Shown here piece by piece: positions 56,068 through 64,000 of a DNA stretch of 64,000 bases. Position 1 is the first letter of the stretch; each line of letters begins with the position of its first letter. The notes beneath the pieces were generated by a model. That model was given only the letters and a program-made list of their open reading frames with translations. It did not search any database and was not told the DNA's origin. A program made the translations under genes and the position numbers. Location: NCBI GenBank assembly GCA_017506865.1, contig JAFCMP010000082.1, positions 62,001 through 126,000 of the forward strand. Reading direction: 5' to 3'. The stretch comes from Tribonema minus (taxonomy: Eukaryota > Sar > Xanthophyceae > Tribonematales > Tribonemataceae).

Positions 56068-56943
56068 GCACACGAGCAGTAACTCCTGAGATGCAGGATG
56101 GCGCAGGTTGAGATGACACACACGACCGGCAAGCTAGAGACTTGAAACTTGACGCACCTGACCATTTGACAACACTCTCTCCGCGCAGTGTGACGATGCA
56201 CCACCCCACCCCTGTCGCATCAACTCGCGGCAGTTACTACGCCTTTTTCAGGGGTACGCGCCAATGACTCGGAGTTCAACTCTCGTCTCGCCGTTGAGGA
56301 TTAAAAACAACGGGCCGTGAGAGCGTGCCGGTGTCGCAGCCAGTGGGCTGGCGGAAGCGGGTGCCTACAGCACGCTTTCGCCATTTTTACCTGCGGCGAC
56401 CATGGGCAGGTGCGTTTTATCTGGCAGGTGCGTTTTATCTGCGGCTGTCTGTTCGCATTTGCAGATGTTTTTCGACGCAAGACACCTACATGGTAGCAGT
56501 AGACGCACAGCTATGTAGTAGGTGTCTTGCGTCGCTGCCTGTTGGTGTATCGCAACTGCAGCGTGTCGGTAGTTGATCCACTTCCTTTGACCGCGCCTGA
56601 TGCTGCTGTAGAAAGAAGAAAGGCAAGACGGGCGGGGCAGTGATCAATGCTGATGGTGAAGCAGCAGGCCTGTCCACGGCGCCGTCAACTCCCAGTGCTG
56701 CACTCGATGAGTCCGCCGCAAGCACACCTCAGGAGGTATCAAATTTGAAGAGTCAACGCCTCTGAAGGCGGTATAGATGCTTCATACACACACTCGAACA
56801 CACATGCGCGATGAGATCTGCAGGAATGCAGCAGCAATTGGCAAAAGGCATCTCTGCAAATAGATGCTGCTGCATTATTTTCTCGTGTTTAATCGTGGTT
56901 AATCGAAGCACTGCAGACGATGATTTGAGTTTTCACAGACGAC
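56068..56943. promoter_or_regulatory. Divergent promoter region of the MYND paralogue pair
   Basis: About 0.9 kb between the two head-to-head genes. A near-palindromic stretch at 56470-56530 repeats CGACGCAAGACACCTAC and its reverse complement around a GTAGCAGTAGACGCACAGC core, so it could fold into a hairpin. Regulatory role is inference from position. Confidence 0.4.
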
Positions 56944-59900
56944 ATGGGCTTGCGGTCAGGCCAAAGACGCGCACATAATGCAGGAATAGTTTCCACCAGA
57001 TGGTGCAATGCGCATCACAAGCATTTTCATGTGCCTGCTAGGCAAATGAGGCATACCGTTTGTAGAACAACTTCACTTCGCTCACATCGGTTTCCCACTT
57101 CTAGGGCGCCAATATTGCTAATCTCAAACCATGAGCCACTCACCTCCCTGGCTTGCCCCACAGGGAAGACGATCAGCAGCACAGCCGGCGGGCACCGTTT
57201 CTTCGCCGACCTCGCTGCATCTCCAACCCCTGCCGCCGCCGCTGCGGACACAGAAAGCAAAATCACAGTTGCAAGTACACGGCCCGCAGGCGAGGAGCAG
57301 TATGCAGGAGTCATCGCTCCTGGGGGCTTCTTCTTTCCGGCGAATGAGCCGACTAGCGTGCCTGCCAGCGCAGGCGGCGGCGGCGGCGGCGGTGGCGGCG
57401 GTGGCGGCGGCAGCGGCGGCGGTGGCGGCGGCGGCGGTGGCAGCGGCGGTGATGCCACAGTTTCTGGTACACCGTTTGCGCATGCTGCGCAGGGTCACGG
57501 TGTGCCAGCACCTGGAGGCACTGCTGCTGCGCCCTGCGCAGCGGCTCAGATGACTGCTGCTGCCGCCGATGGCGACGACGCGGCAGCTGCAGGCGATGAG
57601 CAGTGCTCAGACGTTGCCACTTCTGGCGGCGCCCTGGCTGCACTCCCTGCGGCTGCTGCCGCCGCCGCCGCTGCTGCTGCTGCTGTCACTGCTGGCGCGT
57701 ACGGAGGCAAGAGGCAAGCAGGCGCGCCCGTCGAGTGCCTCCATCTGCGCAGCGGCATAGAAGCGCCGGGCGTTGTGGCCGCACGTGCAGCGGCTGCTGA
57801 CCCTGCAGGTACTGTTGTTGGCGGCGGTGACAGCGCATGTGCTGTACGGGGACAGGCCATGGCGTTCGATGAAGATGGCGATGATGCAGGGCGCTGCGCG
57901 TGGGCCCGCGCAGCTGCTGGCGCCGGCGGCGCAGCGGTCGGCGCCGGCGCAGCAGCGGGCGCTGACATCGCCGCAGCGCTCAGCATCGGCAGCGACGCCC
58001 CGAGCTTTGCAGCGGGCACCTACCGCTCCACCGCGTGGTCCGACTGCGCGCCGGCAGCGGCCGAGGGCGGTGATCCGTGGGCGCCGAGCACTGCTTTTGG
58101 TGGCGCTCCCTGTAGCAGCGACGGCGACCCGTGCGCAGCGGACGGCAGCGGCGATGCCGCACAAGGGCCATGGCCATGGCAGCGGCTGCCGCCGCGCGCC
58201 CTGGAGCGGTGCCTGCGCGCGCCCATCGCGGCCGTGCGCTGCGGCCGCTGCAGGGAGTTGCTGAGCGCTGCGCTGGAGGAGGCGCTGCGCGCGGGCTGCG
58301 TCGGCGTGCACGGACGCGTGCGGCTGTTGTGCGTGGCAGGCGCGCTGGGGAGCGGCGGCGGCGGCAACAGCGGCGGCGGCGGCAGCAGCGGCGGCGGCGG
58401 TGGCAGTGGCGGCGGCAGTGGCGGCGGCGGCGGCAGCCGCGGCAGCGTCAGTGATGGTGGTGGCGGTGACAGCAGCAGTCATGGTGGCAGCGGCAGTGGT
58501 GCCGACGCAGAGCAGCGACTGGTGCTGGAGTGTGTGCCGAGCGCTGACCACCTCACAGCGCTGGCCGCGCTGGTGCAGTCCGCAGCGGCGCCGGCGTCTG
58601 CTGCCGATGACAGCGCTCCGCAGTCAAGCGGCAGCGCCAGCGGCGCCCCGCTGCCGACGCTCGCAGAGTTCAAGACCATAGTGGCGGAGTCCTTCACGTG
58701 GACCTGCGTGATGCTCGCCGTCACGCTGACGGCGGGGGCGCCCGCGGCTGCGGCGGCGGTCGCGCTGCTGCCGACGGCGTCGCGGCGCGGCTTGGGCGGC
58801 GCGCAGGCGGCGGCGCTCATCATTCTTGCCGCGTTTGTCGTGAACGACACCGCGCCGTGTAAAGTGCTCGGCGTAGAGCTGGATGTGCGTGCGGCGGCGC
58901 TGCTGGGCCTGATCGCGGCGCCGCCGCTGCTGCAGAGGAGCTCGCCCTCGCGCGCGGTGAGCGATGCTATGATGCAAATGCTGGTGGTTGCGCCCTTGCC
59001 CAAGGTGGCGGACGAGCTGACGATACCCCACGCGAGGCTACTGATACTGGCAGCTGTCGCGATACTTCTGGTGTTGGTCGTGATCAGGCTCAAATACGGG
59101 CCCGTTCATTGCGCATTGCCGTTGGGCGATGATGTCCCCAGGCAGGTCCCCGTTGAGCCAGCCATGGGCAAGCTCGCTGCCGCTGCTGCTGCGGCCGCCG
59201 ACACCGCAGCGGACTGCGGCGGCAACAGCGCTCACCTGTCGAGGATGCTCGACGCCATCCGCAGCAGCGGCGACGTGGCGTGCGCGGTGTGCGACGCCGC
59301 GGCCGCGCGCGCCGCCGCCGGCATCAGCGCTCCGCCCGTGGACGCGCGCCTCGCGACGCTCGCACGCGACGCCGGCGCCGCGCTCTGCCGCTGCCGCCGC
59401 GACGTCCTGGCGCTGCTGCTGGCGCTCGGCGCGCTGCACGACGCGCCGCGCGGTTTCGGCTGCGACGCGCCGCGCGGCTTCGGTTGCGACGCGCGCGGTT
59501 GCGCCGCAGCGCGCGAGCTGCACGCCGTCGCCGGCCGCCTGTGGGCCGCGTACCACCACTGCGCGCGGCGCGTGCTGTGGCGGGGGCTGGCGGTGCTGGA
59601 CGGCGGCGGCAGCGGCACCGCGCGCGCGCATCAGCGGAGCGCCGGCTGCCTGCCGCCGCCCGCCGCTGCCGCCGCCGCCGTGCTTTCGGAGCAGCGCGCG
59701 GAGGTCGAGCGGCTGCTGGAGGAAGTGCGCGAGCGCGCGCCGCAGCTGCGCGCGCTGATCGCCGCCGCGACGCGCGCTCAGGACCGTCCCGCGAGCGCGG
59801 CGGCGACCGACGGCGCGGCCGGCTGCGCCGCGGTGTGCGCCGCGCACGCGCTGCTGCTGCCGCTGGAGCTGGAGCTGGACTTGGGCGCCGCGCTAGTAGG

Positions 59901-61251
59901 GTTGGGGGTGGGGGACACTCGGGGTGCGGCGGCACCTTGGGTGTCAGCCGCTCAGCGCGCCGAGGCAGCGCTCACGCAGGCTACCAGCGAGTGGGGCCAG
60001 CATCTGAATGCGCTCAGGGAGCAGCTGCTCGCTCAGCTCAACGCCGACTTCCCTCCCGTCGCTCCGCTGCGCGCGGCCGCGGCGGCGCCAGCGGCGGCAG
60101 CAGCGGAAGATGGGGAGGGCGTGCGGCAGGAGCCGGTGGGGCTGCACGAGCTGCACTACCTGCGCGAAGTGTTTGAGGAGGAGTGGGAGGCGAGCGAGGC
60201 AGAGGCGCACGCGCAGACGCTGCAGAGCGCGGCGACGGCGCGCTTCATCGCCGCGGACCTGGACGCCGAGCTGAGCCGTGCTGCAGAAACCTGCAGCGCT
60301 CAGGTCGCGCCAGCCAATCGGTATGCCACGCCTGCCGCAGACGCAGAGCGCAGCGTGTCAGCTGCGGGGGCGGTGGCGCGCGACGCGCAGGCGAGCGCTG
60401 CTGCTGCTGCGGCGGCGGCGGCGCAGCTCCTGGCGCGGCGGTACGCGCTCGCCAACCGGCTGGCGCTCCACTGCGAGACGGCGCACGTGCTGCAGGAGCG
60501 TCACTGGCGCGCGCTCGGGCTGTACACGGCGCTGCGCGCGAGCGCGATCGCGCGCGCGCACGCAGCGGCGGCGCACACGCCCGCTGCTGCCGCGCGGAGG
60601 CTGCGCGCGCTGCTGGCGGCGGCCGCGCTGCAGCGCGTCGCCGCTGCCGTGGAGGAATGGGCGCAGCAGCACACGGGGACCGCTGGCATGGGTTATCAGA
60701 ACGCAAGGAGCAGGGGCAGGCGGGATGAGGCCTCGGAGGACTGTGACTTCGGCGGCGCCAGCGACGGGGACCGTTCTGAAAGCCGCGGTCTGTGGTCGTT
60801 TGTAAAGCACTTCGTCATGGGCACTGATTGCCGCTCGATGGCGTGCGACACAAAACTGAGCGGAGACGCAGACGGCACCGCGCGTGACGCATCGAGCAGC
60901 AGCGCGCCCGCCCCTATGGAGGGTTCCGCATTTGGCATCAGCCGCGGCGGCGGCGGCAGCGGCGGCGGCGGGGACGGCGCGCACGGCGGCAGGCCCGGCA
61001 GCGGCACCGCGAGGCGCGCGGCTCGCTCCGCGGCGGCCGGCAGCAGCAGCCGCCAGAGGCACTGCGCATGGTGCGGCGCGGCCGCTAAGCCGGGGCAGCG
61101 GTTCAAGGAGTGCGGCGGGTGCCGCTGCGTGCAGTACTGCGGCGCAGAGTGCCAGCTGCGGCACTGGCGGCAGCAGCACCGGCGCGTGTGCCGCCAGCTT
61201 GCCGCCGCCGCCGCCGCTGCCGCCGCCGCTGCTGTCGGCAGCGCCAGCTAG
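56944..61251 (+). CDS. Large Ala/Gly-rich membrane protein with C-terminal MYND zinc finger (paralogue 2)
   Basis: One open frame of 1,435 aa from ATG 56944. The first 72 residues are basic, and a strong acceptor (CTTGCCCCACAG) at 57161 means the true N-terminus may be an exon start instead. Poly-Gly runs near residues 140-175 and 465-500 flank a domain shared with the neighbour (APIAAVRCGRCRELLSAALE). Residues about 580-715 hold several hydrophobic spans (TWTCVMLAVTLTAG, LIILAAFVV, LLILAAVAILLVLVVIRL). An Ala-rich helical region follows (ETAHVLQERHWRALGLYTAL matches DAIDMLQQRMWHAGRVYRAL of paralogue 1). Residues 1,374-1,416 are the MYND finger with all Cys/His ligands, almost identical to the neighbour's. 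The genes arose by inverted duplication. Membrane-anchored adaptor is a guess. Confidence 0.85.
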   Translation: MGLRSGQRRAHNAGIVSTRWCNAHHKHFHVPARQMRHTVCRTTSLRSHRFPTSRAPILLISNHEPLTSLACPTGKTISSTAGGHRFFADLAASPTPAAAAADTESKITVASTRPAGEEQYAGVIAPGGFFFPANEPTSVPASAGGGGGGGGGGGGGSGGGGGGGGGSGGDATVSGTPFAHAAQGHGVPAPGGTAAAPCAAAQMTAAAADGDDAAAAGDEQCSDVATSGGALAALPAAAAAAAAAAAAVTAGAYGGKRQAGAPVECLHLRSGIEAPGVVAARAAAADPAGTVVGGGDSACAVRGQAMAFDEDGDDAGRCAWARAAAGAGGAAVGAGAAAGADIAAALSIGSDAPSFAAGTYRSTAWSDCAPAAAEGGDPWAPSTAFGGAPCSSDGDPCAADGSGDAAQGPWPWQRLPPRALERCLRAPIAAVRCGRCRELLSAALEEALRAGCVGVHGRVRLLCVAGALGSGGGGNSGGGGSSGGGGGSGGGSGGGGGSRGSVSDGGGGDSSSHGGSGSGADAEQRLVLECVPSADHLTALAALVQSAAAPASAADDSAPQSSGSASGAPLPTLAEFKTIVAESFTWTCVMLAVTLTAGAPAAAAAVALLPTASRRGLGGAQAAALIILAAFVVNDTAPCKVLGVELDVRAAALLGLIAAPPLLQRSSPSRAVSDAMMQMLVVAPLPKVADELTIPHARLLILAAVAILLVLVVIRLKYGPVHCALPLGDDVPRQVPVEPAMGKLAAAAAAAADTAADCGGNSAHLSRMLDAIRSSGDVACAVCDAAAARAAAGISAPPVDARLATLARDAGAALCRCRRDVLALLLALGALHDAPRGFGCDAPRGFGCDARGCAAARELHAVAGRLWAAYHHCARRVLWRGLAVLDGGGSGTARAHQRSAGCLPPPAAAAAAVLSEQRAEVERLLEEVRERAPQLRALIAAATRAQDRPASAAATDGAAGCAAVCAAHALLLPLELELDLGAALVGLGVGDTRGAAAPWVSAAQRAEAALTQATSEWGQHLNALREQLLAQLNADFPPVAPLRAAAAAPAAAAAEDGEGVRQEPVGLHELHYLREVFEEEWEASEAEAHAQTLQSAATARFIAADLDAELSRAAETCSAQVAPANRYATPAADAERSVSAAGAVARDAQASAAAAAAAAAQLLARRYALANRLALHCETAHVLQERHWRALGLYTALRASAIARAHAAAAHTPAAAARRLRALLAAAALQRVAAAVEEWAQQHTGTAGMGYQNARSRGRRDEASEDCDFGGASDGDRSESRGLWSFVKHFVMGTDCRSMACDTKLSGDADGTARDASSSSAPAPMEGSAFGISRGGGGSGGGGDGAHGGRPGSGTARRAARSAAAGSSSRQRHCAWCGAAAKPGQRFKECGGCRCVQYCGAECQLRHWRQQHRRVCRQLAAAAAAAAAAAVGSAS

Positions 61252-64000
61252 TGGATCGTCATCGCAGCGCGGAACGCCGGTGATATTCGCGAGCGGCACT
61301 GGCGCCCGCAGCGTGTGTGACGATCGGCTGGCGGCTGCTGCTGCTGGCGGCGCCAGATGATGGCAGCAGCACAGGCTTGAGCGGCTCATTGCTTGAATGG
61401 TAGTGCGGCAATATCTTGCCATGGGGTGCATGGGTGCGCGCAGCTCAGCGCAGCATACACGCCGGCCGCAGCATTGGCAGTACGCAATACGTACTCCCAC
61501 TGCAACATTTGCGCTGAACCGATGCCAGTGCCAAGTTAGACTTGGACTTGAAGCTGGGAGGTGGTGATGGTGGCGGGGGGGTTGAGGTGTGGTTCGTTGA
61601 AGGAAGCTTGCAGGGAGCGGAGCAATACGACCTTCCAGTCCTGCCCCACCTGCATGTGAAGCTGCACTTCAACAGGGGCCAATCGTAGACGCCTGCATAT
61701 GAAGCCTCTGAAGCTGCACTTCAACAGGGGTGACTTGTAGACGAAGTATGCAGCTGACATCTGAATATATCATCAGATGCTCTCAACGCTGTCACTTCAA
61801 GGCAGTATAGAGGGGTTTGAGAGTGAAGGAAGGGAGCATTAGGGGATACACATGTGAGATCATTGCCGGACGCCTGCCATTGCCTCTGGCCTATGTAGGC
61901 TTGTGCAGAGGATGGCATAACTGATGAGCGGTGTCAGCAAGGGCCGCCGCTGATGTGTTTGAAAAAAGATCAAGTTGTGCCATGATTGGCGATGTTGTTC
62001 TTATGACTGGTGTCTGGTGTTGGCAAATTGTGTGCTGCACAGAGTTCCTGGCCCTTGACTTGACTTTGCCTATTGCGCTGCAACGTATTGCCCTCGCTCC
62101 TGATGCCAGGCTTCATAGGTAATGTATGAGACGGACCTCAGCAGGCACACACATCGGTGCTGGTTCTAGTTGCAAGCCAGGAAAGTATCGACCAGCTGAC
62201 ATGCAAGATAATTGGAATATCCTTGCCAAGTGCAACAAAGGTCAAGGTGGCAGTCGCTCCTGCACGTGTTGAGCACCTTCAAGGACAGCATTGTCACAGA
62301 TCAGCCCATCCGATGCAACTCATGTTGATGCGCAGGTTGCGCTGCATTGAGTCATAATCATCTGGCAGCACATGTACTGTCAGACACAGCAACAGCAACT
62401 ACTTGGGAGTACGAGGGCACATCACAGAAACCCAGGCACAGATGGTGTAGCAGACGGACACTTTCATTGGCACTTCAAGTTGAACCAGGCAGGCACACGT
62501 GGAGCCAATCACTTCGCTGAATGCAAATGCCGCTCTTTCGGCCTGTGCCATTATGGCCAGCTGTTGACGCAGACGAACAGCACGGCAGCACTCTAAGGCC
62601 AGCCGCAAACGCGCGGTGGCCATATGTGCTGAGCACTTTCAAGGTAGCATCAAGCCCCGCGGGTGATTCTGACTCTGACTTGTATGTGCGAGGCGCATCA
62701 TGTGCACAGCCCCTGACATTACGGCGCGGCGCACATTGCCAGCGCAACTTGTCCTGCACTCGATTTCAGAGCAACGACGGCGCTTGCCGGTGCCTCCGTC
62801 CCATGGCGTGCTCTCTCAGACAGGTCAGGCCCGGTGCCTCGCGCGACGCCTCCCTCCCGTACTGCCCTCTACACGCCCGCCTGCCGCACCCCCTCAAGCG
62901 CGCCCCAAGCTCTCTCTAAACCGCCCTCGCCGCCTCTGCGCCGCTCGTGCCAGCGCAATGCCAGAACCGCATCTCAGGGCTTGCGCACTGCAAGTGCACC
63001 CCATACTGTGCGTCTGCGAGGCAACGCTTGACCATCACGGAGGGCAAGCAAGCGCGTCCTGCCGGCTCCACGTCTTATGTACGGAGCCGCGCCCAGGGGG
63101 GCTTGCAAAACCGCGCCCCCCACGCCCCCTCCCCCGCCCCCCGAAGCGCCCCCCTCCCGGCCCCCCCCTCAGCACAGCACCCGCGCCGTGGGCTGCGTCA
63201 TCGCCTTCGCCTGGCCGCTTTGCCTGTCGCCACGGCGCAGCGTTGAGAAGGAAGTTTGATGAGCAATGGATTGCAACTGAGGAGCGTGCGATCGGTATTT
63301 TGGTGCGTTGTGATTGCGGAGCGCTGCTGACGCTGCCGCGCAGCAACACTCACGATGCGCGACGTCGACGGCTCGCGTCGCGTGAGGCACGGAACGGCAT
63401 GTATTAATGAGTTGCGCATTCAATCAAGGTACAAGCAGACTTTTAGAAGCAGAGCACAGTCAGGTACCAATCGATGCAGCAGTTGGCCGACAAATAAGAA
63501 TCCACGGAGCGAGAAAGTGTTCAACTACCATTCAATGCGACTTTGAGATAGCTTTGCATTCATCATTGAGTTGCCCATGCAAGTAAACTACGCTCTGTCA
63601 ACAGTGTGTAGCAGCAAAGATGGACCTTGTCAAATACTTGAGCTTTGCAGCGAGGTGCCTGCAACAAGTGCATGTGCCGTATGGGTAGAATGTGGTTGTT
63701 TTGCAGCAGCCCATGCCACAGCCATATGTAGGCTTCAAGGCAACAGGATGCCTCACACAGCATAGTCTGGGTGTATGCCGTACCGTAAGCATCAGTATAA
63801 ATGCGCATGCCCAACTTCAATCATGCAAAGTTCAACGTGAGCAAAGTCCTCACCTCCTGCACTCCATTGCAAGCATCAAAACATCTCACCAAGGCGCCTG
63901 ACTACCTGGCGGTGCCAGCGCAATCGAAACATCACACCACACACGACAGTGCCTCACTCTCGCGCTACACAGCGTGACATCATGCGCACCTGCAGAGCGC
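61252..64000. other. No gene recognised
   Basis: 2.7 kb with only short or low-complexity frames. The longest (62700-63407, plus) is proline/arginine-rich and shows no family motif. The MYND gene 2 3' UTR should lie at the left edge. A short duplicated sequence (AGCTGCACTTCAACAGGGG) occurs at 61660 and 61710. Confidence 0.4.

Noticed and set aside
57607..58551. 314-aa antisense frame within MYND gene 2
   Set aside because: Low-complexity shadow of GGC/GCG repeats; the plus frame has domain content.
62700..63407. 235-aa Pro/Arg-rich frame near the right end
   Set aside because: No motif, no splice context, and composition of non-coding GC-rich DNA.

Overview
The window looks like nuclear DNA of a photosynthetic stramenopile (ochrophyte) alga. 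The inference rests on four things: spliced genes with GT-AG introns in GC-rich DNA; a protein built from helicase-associated (HA) repeats, a family greatly expanded in stramenopiles; a fused glutaminase/synthetase carbamoyl-phosphate synthase without dihydroorotase or transcarbamylase, as in diatoms; and an ankyrin-type protein of the kind common in brown and yellow-green algae. Species cannot be named from the sequence alone.

Layout. 133-1665 (+): decayed ankyrin-type gene. 3375-24892 (-): carbamoyl-phosphate synthase, 29 exons whose phases all join, about 1,495 aa. 25181-34308 (+): divergent HA-repeat gene, 9 exons, about 652 aa. 36343-45640 (+): tandem array of three PPR-SMR genes; the second carries a 2.6 kb insertion with fragments of a family B DNA polymerase and a second-largest RNA polymerase subunit. 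45970-50594 (+): TTC4/CNS1-type Hsp90 co-chaperone, 6 exons, about 433 aa. 51870-56067 (-) and 56944-61251 (+): head-to-head pair of large membrane-spanning MYND zinc-finger paralogues. From 61252 to the end I see no convincing gene.

The most striking pattern is inside the introns. Across three unrelated genes (CPS, HA, TTC4) many introns carry one to seven decayed tandem copies of the adjacent exon border, usually the exon end with its donor, sometimes the acceptor with the exon start. Unit lengths are mostly about 90-190 bp. The same introns have acceptor tracts made almost wholly of C and a recurrent ACTTCAA/TTGAAGT motif near donors. This suggests intron growth by local duplication of splice junctions and creates many decoy splice sites.

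The genes do not form a pathway cluster. CPS makes carbamoyl phosphate for pyrimidine or arginine/urea-cycle metabolism, the PPR-SMR proteins are likely organellar RNA factors, TTC4 serves Hsp90, and the HA and MYND proteins have no known substrate. Exon coordinates come from splice consensus, phase continuity and family knowledge, not from transcripts.
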